From Priapulus caudatus (Eukaryota > Priapulida > Priapulimorpha > Priapulimorphida > Priapulidae): 22,534 bases of DNA. Made by a program: the position numbers and the translations under genes. The notes below the pieces were generated by a model that had not been told where the DNA came from, searched no databases, and was given only the letters and a program-made list of their open reading frames with translations. The stretch covers positions 241,031 to 263,564 of the forward strand of contig NW_014577220.1 of NCBI RefSeq assembly GCF_000485595.1. Reading direction: 5' to 3'. Of this stretch, positions 10,266-20,313 are shown one piece after another (positions within the stretch are counted from its first letter, which is position 1; each line of letters opens with the position of its first letter).

Positions 10266-11607
10266 TAAGCGTATACGTATTAATGCGAACAATTAGGGAT
10301 AATTTCCAGCTTGTAACGAGCGCGCGAGGGGGTTGGAATTGCGGATTTAATGGTACGGGGGGCGATGAGGAAGCTACGTTACCTAACATCGGATCAGCGT
10401 CATTTTCCGACGCACGCAGCAATTAGCTGCTAAATCACACGAGTTGATTGCAGTTCAGTGCCTATGTGTGCTGCCCCACAGCCGCTTATTCATGGAATTA
10501 ATTACCCTACGTAATTACTATACCCGACTGCTCGGCTAGCACCTGATGGGTTAGGTCTCGCAGTTAGAAAACATCTTCATCTGTAAGGTTTTCATTCTTC
10601 ATAACCGCGGCAACTATGGCACACGTTTTTTGGTCGACCTCAGCACAAATTAGTGTCGGTGTTATTTTTGATACACGAGCGCACCCACGGATGGACGAGT
10701 CTGTTTCCGCATGCGATGTGTACACCGCCGCGCAGTCGTTTATATGCGCCCGTTTGATGTTTTGCATCTCTTAGATATTTTAATCTTTGCGAGCCTTTGA
10801 GCTTTGAGTTCCGTGGAGAATGGTTCGTAAATACTGTAATAGTATGAAAAAGGCAGAAGCGAAAGATAGAACTGGGATTATCAATACAATCATAAAACGA
10901 GCTTGTGTGGTGAGCTCGGGTTGCACTATAGATGCGGCCGCAGCAGGAAAAATGAGACGAAGCACATAAGCACCATATAGACATGCGGGAGACATCTTTT
11001 GACGGGAAACGAGAACGTCATTGCATTCTTATTATGAGCGAATGTTGAACAATTATCAGTGTATTATTCCGTTAATTACGGTCGGTTCGGTCGCGTCATT
11101 CTGTCGTCATAAAATATCGAACAAATTTAAGCGAATAAATATGTGAATCATAGTTGATGAAGCATTCGCTGAGACTTCGACTGCCATTCAGTTTTTATAG
11201 GGTCAAAGATTTAATAAACATACAACGGTTCTGTCTTAATTGTCAGTCTTTGAAATGAGAGCTCCACTATTATTAACCATGCCAGAAACATATATCGGGT
11301 ATAGTTTTCTTGAATAATTATCTGAACACACGCCTGGGAAACGATAGTTTACTGTGTAATAAAAAAGTCGCGTATAGCATCGACTGTAGTACAGCGATTA
11401 GCGTAGGGAAGCGATAATAATCAAAGTGCAATATCATATACGTCGTCAACACACCAATTGGGGATTCCACAAGATTTACACGAACGCGATCGAATATGAA
11501 TATCAGATAGAAACCATGGTTTGTAGAATATCAATAAAAAGTGATAATTCTACCTTATTTATCTCATCGTGTCTTATATTTGATAAACACCCACAAGCAA
11601 GTTGCTG
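10266..11607. other. no gene called; AT-core homeodomain-like motifs near 10285-10525
   Basis: The part near 10285-10525 holds several TAATTA/AATTA cores (CAATTAGGGATAA, AGCAATTAGCTGC, GGAATTAATTACC, GTAATTAC) and an E-box CACCTG. This density could suggest an enhancer, but such short motifs are common by chance. A hydrophobic minus-strand open frame at 10780-10995 is not recognised. Confidence 0.3.
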
Positions 11608-11611
11608 CCTA

Positions 11612-11646
<35 letters not shown>

Positions 11647-11652
11647 TCTATC

Positions 11653-11697
<45 letters not shown>

Positions 11698-11709
11698 GTA
11701 TCATTTCTA

Positions 11710-11751
<42 letters not shown>

Positions 11752-12755
11752 TCTATCTATCTATCTATCTATCTATTATCTATCATCTATCTATTTTATC
11801 TATTTATCTATTTTTCTATTTTATCTATTTATCTATTTATCTATTTTATCTATCTATCTTATCTATCTATCTATCTATCTATCGTATCTACTATCTAGTC
11901 TATCTATCGTGATCTATCTATCTATCTATCTATCTATCTATTCTAATCTAATCTATCTATCTATCTATCTATCGTATCTATCTGTCTATCATCTATCATT
12001 TATCTATCTAGCTATCCATCCATCTATCCATCCATCCAACCATATATATATATATCTTATATATCTTATATATCTATTCTATTCTATCTATCTATCATAT
12101 CCTATCATATCTATCTATCTATCTATCTATTCTCATCTATCTATCTATCTATCTATCTATCTAATCTATCTATCTTATCTATTTCTATCTATCTATTCTA
12201 TCTATCTTATATATTTATCTATCTATCTATCTATCTATTCTATCTATCTATCCTATCTATTCTATCTATCTATCTATCTATCGTATCTATCTATCATCTA
12301 TGCTTTTCTATCTATCTATCTATCTATTTATCTATCTATCTATCTAATCTATCTATCTATCATATACTATCTATCTATCTATCTAATCTAATCTAATCTA
12401 TCTACTCTATCTAACTCTAATCTTTTACTCTATCTATCCTCTTTACTCCAAAAAACTGTCTACTGCTATCATATACTAATGCTTAAATTTTGGATATAGT
12501 CCTTTTACACTACGATATTTGCTAATCTTGGTGCCTCCGTATATATCGTTACACTGCATATCTACATCCAATATTTTATAATTCGTATATTTAAACTATA
12601 CTTATCTATCGTATCTATCTTAATTCGTTACTTTACTATCACTATAATCGTGTATTACTTCTAATTTTCTTATCTAACTATTAATCTTCTACATTTTATT
12701 TTCTTCTTAAACATTTATAGTCTTAACTTATTAGTCTATTCTACTCTATCTGCCA
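11608..12755 (+). repeat. large (TCTA)n array, decaying rightward
   Basis: TCTA units with frequent TTTA, TGTA, TCCA and one-base slips from 11608 to about 12415. From about 12415 to 12755 repeat remnants thin out (TCTAACTC, TATCTATCG, CTATCTTAATTC), but the plus strand remains strongly G-poor. It has the same motif family as 1855-1924. All open frames here are YLSI repeat translation. Confidence 0.95.
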
Positions 12756-13339
12756 GCTCTACCTTTTGGTCCGTAGGGCGTTTGTTTTTAAAAACGGCTC
12801 ACTGTAACGTCGGACTTAATCAGGGGATGGCTGAAACTGACCACATGTTTCAACCACCACGGCTTCTGCTAGGCATAGATGGGTCGCAACATCACAACAC
12901 GCAGAAAGCATACAGTTATTCCGAGCTTTTCAACGAACATGGGTCGATCTAGGTGGCAGAACACGACTACACGCATACAGGTTGTTTCATTTTGACTTTC
13001 GTGTAGTCCTGTACAATTGGCGCCAAATGATAATTGTGCAACTCGACAACAGTGTCGAACTTTGCCAGCCACTAAATGTTATGATTAATTAGGGCGCAAG
13101 CCGCTTGTAGTTTTCCTCCGTCGCATTCTGGCTGGTTCTGGATGACGATCGCTGAGAAAGACGGGTAATAGACCTCACATTACATGCACCATTTAACTGC
13201 TCCGGGCCTCTTAGCTACCATCGAAGAGTAGATAATAACAGACAGTTATTAAATTTATTTTTATTAATTTATATTAATAAAAGTTGTTATTATCTACTTC
13301 TGCGTACCATATATATGTTAGTATTTCATATAAATCGTA
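12756..13339. other. no gene seen; one inverted repeat
   Basis: The inverted repeat GTAGATAATAAC (13228-13239) and GTTATTATCTAC (13285-13296) encloses a 45-base AT-rich spacer. Nothing coding was recognised. Confidence 0.5.
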
Positions 13340-13488
13340 TAATGTATTATGTATAGTGTATATGTAAATTACTTATATGTATCATGTATATGCTATAATG
13401 ATATATGTCATATGTATATGCTATATTGTATATGTATTATGCTATATGTATATGTAATATGTTATATGTACTATGTATACTGTATGAT

Positions 13489-13555
<67 letters not shown>

Positions 13556-13585
13556 CAAGAGCTAATAATACCTTATTAGCTCTTG

Positions 13586-13635
<50 letters not shown>

Positions 13636-13646
13636 TATATGTATGA

Positions 13647-13678
<32 letters not shown>

Positions 13679-13720
13679 GAATATATGTATAATAATATAT
13701 GTATATGAATATGCATATGT
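13340..13720 (+). repeat. (TATATG)n microsatellite, interrupted by a hairpin
   Basis: Hexamer TATATG units, imperfect at both ends and near-perfect at about 13487-13553 and 13588-13675. The interruption at 13554-13587 is a hairpin described separately. Confidence 0.95.
13554..13587. repeat. perfect 15-bp-arm hairpin inside the TATATG array
   Basis: Left arm ATCAAGAGCTAATAA (13554-13568), loop TACC, right arm TTATTAGCTCTTGAT (13573-13587), with all 15 pairs matching. The TATATG array continues in the same orientation on both sides, so the palindrome is an insertion or a former flank trapped in the array. Confidence 0.95.
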
Positions 13721-14102
13721 ATATTTAAAGAGAGAAAGGTAGAGAGCGTGAGAGGGAGAGCGGTGTGGTAATTACGTGCACAAACTAATAGAAACGATGT
13801 ACCAGTCTAGAACCGCTTATGTCACTCAGTTTGGGGTTTATCTGGTGGCACCAATTACAATGCAATTATCGCGACATTGAAGAATGGGGTTACGTTATTT
13901 GCTATTTTATATACTATAACAGTATAATCTCGTCATAATTTTATACTGGATATATCAGTAATATGTCCGCTAATAGGTCTAGCCCGGCAGATTATGTTAA
14001 TGAATTGTGATTTTTATGATACAAGCATGAGCTTTGGCACACGGTTAGAGCATGCTATAAGGAAGATATTTGGCCCTCGCATATTTGTCCCATGGCAACA
14101 AT

Positions 14103-14455
14103 GGCGGCCATTTTCCAAGATGGCCGCCATTCAAATCCATTATCCTTCATTTTCAGCTAATATTCAACATAGAAACATGATCTTGGTGGCTAAACTACAT
14201 TATCGGAGTCAAGGAACACATTGCAATCAAAATCATTATCGGTCGGAGGCCGCCATCTTGAATTTCAAAATGGCTGCCATTGAAATCCATTATCATTTAA
14301 TATTTCAGCTAATATTCAACATGGAAAGATGATCTTTGTGTCTAAACTAACATTATCGGGGTCAATTAAGGAACACATTGCAACCAAAATCATTATTGGT
14401 CGGAGCCCGCCGTCTTGAATTTCAATATGGCCGCCATTCAAATCCATTATCCAAT
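14103..14455 (+). repeat. left subterminal tandem units (period about 152 bp)
   Basis: CAGCTAATATTCAACAT recurs at about 14154 and 14306, 152 bases apart. The third unit is cut off after ATTCAAATCCATTAT. Each unit carries a GGCCGCCAT...ATGGC(T/C)GCC dyad. Confidence 0.88.
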
Positions 14456-14483
14456 TCAATTTATTTCAATTCAATTTAATCAC

Positions 14484-14489
14484 TTTATT
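14484..14489 (-). terminator. poly(A) signal AATAAA, left end, minus strand
   Basis: The plus strand reads TTTATT about 90 bases beyond the minus-strand stop. It is identical in context to the right-end signal, GTG(A)ATAAAGTGATT. Confidence 0.65.
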
Positions 14490-14578
14490 CACACCTAACA
14501 ATTACATTTTAAAGATCTATATCTTATTGGTTCAACAAATTAATTAACAAAGCTAATAAATTAAAAAATTGTGAAGAG

Positions 14579-16098
14579 TCACAAGAGCTTGTGACCACAC
14601 ATAACCTGCTTAATATACACTGCCAGTACTATCACAGTCCGTGACAACTGTGCGTATTGACACCTTGGTATACTCTTTCTACACAGCATTTGCTAGGTGC
14701 AGTAGGATGAGGGTATCAGCCTCCTCATGTGTGCATGGTGCAAGACCTGATATATCTTGGGGCTGAGTAAAGAGGACGCCAGCATGATTGGTGCTGATCA
14801 TTTGTTTGTCAGTGTCAACGACTGTCACACTAGATGCCAGGAAGGAGAACAGCTCAGCCTTGTTGTCGTTGATTGTCAGAAATTCCGGCCAGTTTCCAGG
14901 AATGGAACTCTGGATTCTACGAACTCTCTTCCTTTTCTTGCTGCGTTTTTTGGCCTTCAGACTTTGAGGGAGATATTCATCCCACACGACATCTACACTA
15001 CTGACATGCTGCAGCTGAGACAGTGAGAACACTTGCTGCGCATAATCGGAAAATGTCTTAGCAGCACCAGGTCGTAGCATGTTTACGAGAGCAGCCCCAT
15101 CAAAGATAATGACCATACTGTAGAGTTGGATGCATTCTCTTGTGAAGGAACCAGGTCCTCCAAACAGCCTACCAAGTCTGACTTGGTACCAGTTCTCAGC
15201 TTGCCCATTTGCAATAATGCTGGTGGACACGCCTGGTTTTCATGCTTAAAGAACTCCTCCAGATTTCCAGAACAGGAATGAGAGCTGTTGTTGGGACCTG
15301 GACTTCTCTCGGACTGGAGACCGGCTGAATAGAGGGAGATTGTTCCTCTTGATGGGATCTTTGATGGGCACACCGTCGCCTTTCACAGAGACATTGCTCT
15401 GCTCGTGGGCCTGGTTAATGGCAATAGCAGAGAAACTTTTTCACAGCAAAGTTTTATTTTAGAAACTGGTGGCGAACTTCAGGATGAGTATCTTTCAATG
15501 TAATCATGTCACGCAAGTGGACTGGTATCCATCTGGCATAGTAGATGTGTCCCAAGGCAAAGAACCAAGGCACGGTCAGGGTATCTATATAGTGTAGGAA
15601 GTCGGCCTCCCTTATTGGTCGCACGTAGATCATCACCTCTATCTCCAGCTGCAAGACGATGGACCAGAAGTGGAACTGGGGACATGACACAGCTCTTTCA
15701 GTGCACCAATCTTCCAGGGGCATCAGATCGTTTCCCTCGTCCCGGTCATTGCTGTACTCGGTGTAGGCCTTTTGTAGATAAATGGGCTGCTGGCTGTGAC
15801 TTGATGAGCGCGTCGGGTGTGTGTCACATGGGAGGCTTTTAGAAAGGAATCTGCTGTCCCAGGAGTAGCAACTCCAGCTTGTACAAGTGCTCTTTTCTAA
15901 CCGCTCCCCCACAAGAGGTCGCCAAGTATCTTGAGTGCCGCCATCTCATGTGAAGCCCACCAAACATCACAATAAAGAATGATCTTCGCCGTGAGTCGAT
16001 GGCCAGCTCCACTGGATTTGTTTTGCCACCGTGTACAGAGGTTGATCCACAGTAATGATGGGTACCTCGCCAGGATTCAAAATCTCTACTGCTTGCTT
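14579..16098 (-). pseudogene. transposon protein, central part, FEN/PIN-like acidic motifs, frameshifted
   Basis: Read from 16098 downward in corrected frame order, it gives EILNPGEVPIITVDQPLY, then VMFGGLHM(E)MAALKILGD, a TADSFLKASHVTHTRRAHQ stretch, WSIVLQLEIEV, VPWFFALGHIYYARWIPVHL, SAIAINQAHEQSNVSVKGDG, FDGAALVNMLRPG, VDVVWDEYLPQSLKAKKRSK, LAPCTHEEADTLILLHLANA, then SIRTV and VIVLAV. After that it jumps straight to IKQVMCGHKLL and a stop at 14579. There are several frameshifts (near 15985, 15945, 15840 and 14655) and in-frame stops (near 15910, 15454 and 14679). The N-terminal part before EILNPGE is missing, and about 150 codons before IKQV are deleted. HEEAD and the damaged DTDV-like site resemble the metal-binding acidic motifs of FEN/PIN nucleases; that function is inferred. 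Confidence 0.72.
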
Positions 16099-16568
16099 CA
16101 CCACTGGATATTGATGAGCTGTGGGTCAGCTTTGGTGGTGATTCAAACTTTTGCCACATTCCAATCTATGCAATTGCCAACAGCCTGGGTGTGAAAGCGA
16201 AAGCACTAATGTTTTTCCATGCCCTGAGTGGGTGTGACACTCCATCCAGCTTCCGTAGCCATTGGAAGAAGTCGGCATGGCCAACTGGGTTAGCATATCT
16301 TCAAGTAACATATGCCTTTCTTGTTCTCTTATCACAACCACATGAAGTTGACTCGCAAACTCTAAATTTGATAGAAAGGTTTGTTGTCAACATGCACAGC
16401 AGGACCGGTGTCATAAGCAAGGTGGATGCGGCAAGAAAGCACCTGGTCAGCCAAGGGTTTCGGACGATTGAAATCATTCCACCAACCAAAGCTGAGCACT
16501 TTGATCCAACATGTAATCATCCAACATGTATTATTAAGCAGGTTATGTGTGGTCACAAGCTCTTGTGA
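16083..16568 (+). pseudogene. transposon protein, C-terminal part, GCD/KKSAW helical motif, opposite strand
   Basis: An uninterrupted frame of about 161 codons with no start codon of its own. It reads LASPLDIDELWVSFGGDS, then the IPIYAIANSLGV stretch, FFHALSGCDTPSSFRSHWKK (16215-16274), SAW, a helix-rich LIERFVVNMHSRTGV segment, IEIIPPTKAEHFDP and IKQVMCGHKLL before TGA at 16566-16568. It begins in the protein just where the minus-strand copy breaks off after VIVLAV, so the two pieces are complementary. GCD.....G/H.KK.AW is arranged like the helix-turn-helix clamp (GCDY..G.G.K.A) of FEN/XPG nucleases. AATAAA follows at 16661. The missing start and N-terminus make it a gene fragment. Confidence 0.75.
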
Positions 16569-16660
16569 CTCTTCACAACTCTTTCAATTTATTATCGTTG
16601 TTACTTAATTTGTTGAACCAATAATATTATGATATCTTTAAAATGTAATTGTCAGGTGTA

Positions 16661-16666
16661 AATAAA
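16661..16666 (+). terminator. poly(A) signal AATAAA, right end, plus strand
   Basis: AATAAA lies about 93 bases after the TGA of the plus-strand C-terminal fragment, in the mirrored copy of the left-end signal. Confidence 0.65.
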
Positions 16667-16696
16667 GTGATTGAATTGCATTGAAATAAATTGAAT

Positions 16697-17470
16697 TGGA
16701 TAATGGATTTGAATGGCGGCCATTTTGAAATTTAAGATGGCGGCCTCCGACCGATAATGATTTTGATTGCAATGTGTTCCTTGACCCCGATAATGTTGGT
16801 TTAGACACAAAGATCATGTTTCTACGTTAAATATTAGCTAAAATATTAAATAATAATAAATTTGAATGGCGGCCATTTTGAAATTCAAGATGGCGGCCTC
16901 CGACCGATAATGATTTTGATTGCAATGTGTTTCTTGACCCCGATAATTTTGGTTTAGACACAAAGATCATGTATCTATGTTGAATACTAGCTGAAACATT
17001 AAATAATAATGGATTTGAATAGCGGCTATTTTGAAATTCCAGATGGCGGCCTCTGATCGATAATGATTTTGATTGCAATGTGTTCCTTGACCCGGATAAT
17101 GTTAGTTTAGGCACCAATATCATGTTTCTATGTTGAATACTATGGATTTAAATGGTGGCCATTTTAAAATTTAAGATGGCGACCTCCGATCGATAATGAT
17201 TTTGATTGCAATGTGTTCCTTGACCAGGATAATGTTAGTTTAGGCACCAAGATCATGTTTCTATGTTGAATATTAGCTGAAAATGAAGAATAATTGATTT
17301 GAATGGCAGCCATTTTGAAATTAAAGATGGCGGCCACCGACCGATAATGATTTTGATTGCACTGGATTCATTGATTCCGATAATGTTAGTTTAGGCACCA
17401 AGATCATGTTTCTATGTTGAATATTAGCTGAAAGTTCAAGATAATGGATTTGAATGGTGGCCATCTTGGA
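16697..17470 (-). repeat. right subterminal tandem units (period about 152 bp)
   Basis: The phrase GATTTGAATGGCGGCCAT, or a variant, starts near 16708, 16861, 17013, 17146, 17298 and 17448. Spacings are 153, 152, 133, 152 and 150; the fourth unit has lost about 20 bases. Each full unit holds an AAGATGGCGGCC motif and GATAATGATTTTGATTGCA. Confidence 0.9.
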
Positions 17471-17685
17471 AAATGGCCGCCTTTGTTGCCATGTGACAAA
17501 TATGCGATGACCCTATAGCCAAAAATCTTCTTTAGCGCATGCTCTAACCGTGTGCCAAAGCTCATGCTTGTATCATAAAAATCACAATTCCCTCAAATAT
17601 TGCACATATCTGCCGGGCTAGTCACATAATTTGTGAACATGTTTTTATTTTTCGATTAATTTGTAAATTTCTAAACACATATAAA

Positions 17686-17744
17686 CAGACGGACAAACAG
17701 AGAGACAGCCAGCCAGGCAGACAGACAGACAGCCAGACAGACAC

Positions 17745-17775
<31 letters not shown>

Positions 17776-17830
17776 GCCAGACAGATAGATAGACAGACAG
17801 ACAGACAGAAAGACAGACAGACAGACAAAA

Positions 17831-17865
<35 letters not shown>

Positions 17866-17908
17866 AAGACAGACAAAAAAAAACATACAGAAAGACAGAC
17901 AGACATAC
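17686..17908 (+). repeat. (CAGA)n microsatellite
   Basis: ACAG units with CCAG, AAAG and ATAG variants and an A-run near 17875-17883. It starts about 65 bases beyond the transposon tip. Minus-strand open frames here read CLSV repeats. Confidence 0.95.
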
Positions 17909-18460
17909 GTTGCCACTTATTTATTTGGGCTTGACGATGTGCTACTGCTGGGATAGCATTTGCATATTTAATAAACCGATAATAAAATTATAATTTATAA
18001 ACGATCGAGAAAGGCGCCCAGTAGAAGCCAGGGTGCCGAAACTATTACCAGTCGAACATGGCAGAGAGCGCACTAGGCAGACAATGTCAATGTTAAATAG
18101 CGCAACAATCCATTTCAGAATCGCGCTTATCTGGCCCGGATTGGTAATCGCTACCCTACGAGTTGAATGCTCCCGCACTGGACCTCAATGCGGCAAGTCT
18201 AAGCCGGCGAGAACGCAAGTAGAGGCCGGCCGAACTTATCTGGGTTTCATCTGCAGGGTAATGCTCAACTCTGACAGCTGCATGAAAAGCCGCGCGCTGT
18301 TGAAGCGATGTGCGCTGACAGACCAATTGTTGCTCCGTCAGGTGCGCTGCATTCCTGATATGCAAGGACACAACCTATTATCGGCCGCATTCGCCTGCGT
18401 AGAAGTTATGCAGAATCAGGCGAAATCTATCGACAATGGTACATTATATGCCAATAGTCC
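17909..18460. other. no gene called; one long open frame without homology
   Basis: A plus-strand frame opens with ATG at 18048 or earlier and continues through unique sequence into the CT array at 18461. It has no recognised domain, and this length is expected by chance in a window of this size. An octamer ATTTGCAT (POU-type motif) sits at 17957-17964. Confidence 0.35.
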
Positions 18461-18610
<150 letters not shown>

Positions 18611-18650
18611 CTCCTATATAATATATATTATAGTATACCTATATATATGT

Positions 18651-18772
18651 GACGTGCGTGCATGTGTGCGTGTGTGTGTGTGCGTGAGTGCGTTCGTGCG
18701 TGCGATCGTGCGTGCGTGCGTGCGTGCGTGCGTGCGTGTGTGTGTGTGTGTGCATGTGTGTGCATAGCATTG
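18651..18772 (+). repeat. (GCGT)n/(GT)n alternating purine-pyrimidine array
   Basis: GTGCGTGC, GTGTGTGT and GCGTGCGT blocks. The array is likely able to form Z-DNA. Confidence 0.93.
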
Positions 18773-18782
18773 TACGTAGCTA

Positions 18783-18853
18783 GTTATGGCATGGCAACAA
18801 AACATGTTATGGCAACACAAATAGTTATGGCAAACATAGTTATGGCAACACAC
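18783..18853 (+). repeat. short tandem repeat of GTTATGGCAACA units
   Basis: GTTATGGCAACA-like units start at 18783, 18806, 18824 and 18839 (spacings 23, 18 and 15). The spacers are AT-rich and vary by small insertions such as an extra ATGGCA. Confidence 0.85.
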
Positions 18854-20313
18854 GCTTACCTGTTGTAATAACGTTCATGCGTGCGTGAATTCGAAATACG
18901 CAAGCACGCACATTTTCGTTTACAGTTTACATTTACTAGATATTGCCTCATTTCCATATGCATATCGACACGCTATAGAGACAGGCCGTCTTCCTGACCC
19001 ATTTCAAAAGAAAAGCAGATTTGAATCACATGCGTACACAATTTTTGTGCCGGACAAATTTTCTATAATAGTGTGTCATTACCCAAATTGGTTTAGCTTT
19101 GTGTGTGCGTGCATGTACGTCAGTGTCGAAATAAACGGTAAGACTTGCTTGAGGGAGATGACGATGTGTGTGCGCGCGCGCGTGTGTATACATACATATG
19201 TGTACGCCGTCTACGCGCGGCGATACAGGAGGGCTCAGCATGAGAAAGTGACAGAGAAATAGACAGTCATGTCAGTTCAGGACAATGAGATTAAGACTAA
19301 TGTTTATAGTGAGAAAAAGATTAAACAAAGGAAGCTAGCAAGACGACACGCAGAGTGCAATAGAATAAGTGATATGACACAAAAGATCAAATACACATAT
19401 TTGTCGAGTATCTAGAATGAGAAAGATCATGCAGTAAGAAAGTATTACACGATGTAGTGAAGACGATAAGAGAGGATGACGTTTACGAGTAAATGCGGCG
19501 AGAAATTCAAACGTAGATGGAACAGCAATCAATGTTATTGTAAAGCTAAGTTGTCGAAGTACGCAATCTAGTCTGTGACCATAGTTCGTTCTATACTAAC
19601 CCTTGCCTCGTACGTAATAGCTATAAGACATGCAGCCTATCTATTCCAGAAAATAAATCCGGGAATCATGAGACTAAAGCTTTCTGCTTCATAATCCGCC
19701 TCCCCTTGACTCCAATTACCAACTGATTTGCGGCGATCCGAGTCTCACTCTAATGAGGGGATTATAATTATCTTCGCTCTGGCGAAATTAATTCCCTGTG
19801 AATTCCGAAGAGAATAATTTCCTTGCGACTGCGAATAAAAACGGACGCTGTCAGTTATTTAACAACTCCCGCTTACCGCCGCCATATCAAAGACCGTATT
19901 TTTTTGTATGACATACGCGCATATATATATTTATATATAGCTCGGTAATGCACATCTGACTTTCTCGCTATATATAAGCACGCCTACTGTTTTTGCTTCG
20001 GATTGCATTGTTTACGCATGAGCACGAGTAATGATGGTTAACGCTAATAGAGCCGCAGTGTGATATAATGAGCCGTATAGACGGTCCCCCTCGTATACAC
20101 ATCGCACGAGTGTTAGCGCCCAACTAGAGACCCGGAAACAGGAGAACGCGGACGGGGTAGACGTCATTTTTCGCCGCGTCGGTGTGGCCCTAATTATAAT
20201 GCCGTACATACGTCGCCGTGTGTTCTAATACCTCTCGAGAATCTCCCGGTTTTTTTTCTTTTAAGGAAGGTGGAGTCGAATGCATTCCCCCCCCCCTGGG
20301 TCACGGTGAAGAA
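18854..20313. other. no gene seen
   Basis: It contains a GCGCGCGCGTGTGTATAC run near 19173-19196 and a purine-rich stretch at 19260-19520. A part with TAATTA/GGATTA cores lies near 19745-19820, and there is a run of 10 C at 20287-20296. No coding exon was recognised. Confidence 0.45.

Larger units (their letters stand above)
13980..14616 (+). repeat. left terminal inverted repeat
   Basis: Runs from the TAGCCCGGCAGAT tip inward through about 2.3 tandem units, the outward poly(A) signal (14484-14489), the stop codon (14579-14581) and the last codons of the minus-strand gene. It stops matching the right copy at GCTTAATA (14609-14616). Confidence 0.85.
13980..17620. mobile_element. foldback-type DNA transposon with long inverted ends and broken nuclease-like gene
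   Basis: The two ends are inverted copies. TAGCCCGGCAGAT at 13980 matches ATCTGCCGGGCTA ending at 17620, and similarity continues through AATTGTGATTTTTATGATAC and beyond. The flanks allow several target-duplication readings: GTC directly outside TAG/CTA, or CTAG around CCCGG, or TA around GCCCGG. Inside the tips lie tandem subterminal units of about 152 bp, about 2.3 copies on the left and about 5 on the right. A gene remnant split over both strands follows. The coding motifs recur in uncharacterised proteins of aquatic animals, but I cannot give an accepted superfamily name. The copy is degenerate, with frameshifts and stops, and its two ends have diverged. It is therefore old and probably not autonomous. 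Confidence 0.85.
16532..17620 (-). repeat. right terminal inverted repeat
   Basis: Mirror of the left end. It starts at TATTAAGC (16532-16539), then the last codons and stop of the plus-strand gene piece (16566-16568), AATAAA (16661-16666), about five to six tandem units, and the ATCTGCCGGGCTA tip. It is longer than the left copy because it has more subterminal units. Confidence 0.85.

Noticed and set aside
10780-10995. Minus-strand hydrophobic open frame resembling membrane helices
   Set aside because: A hydrophobic stretch (FMIVLIIPVLSFASAFFILL) is visible, but there is no family motif, no second helix pattern and no convincing splice borders.
17686-17908. CRISPR-like or VNTR array
   Set aside because: It is a plain tetranucleotide microsatellite without spacers.
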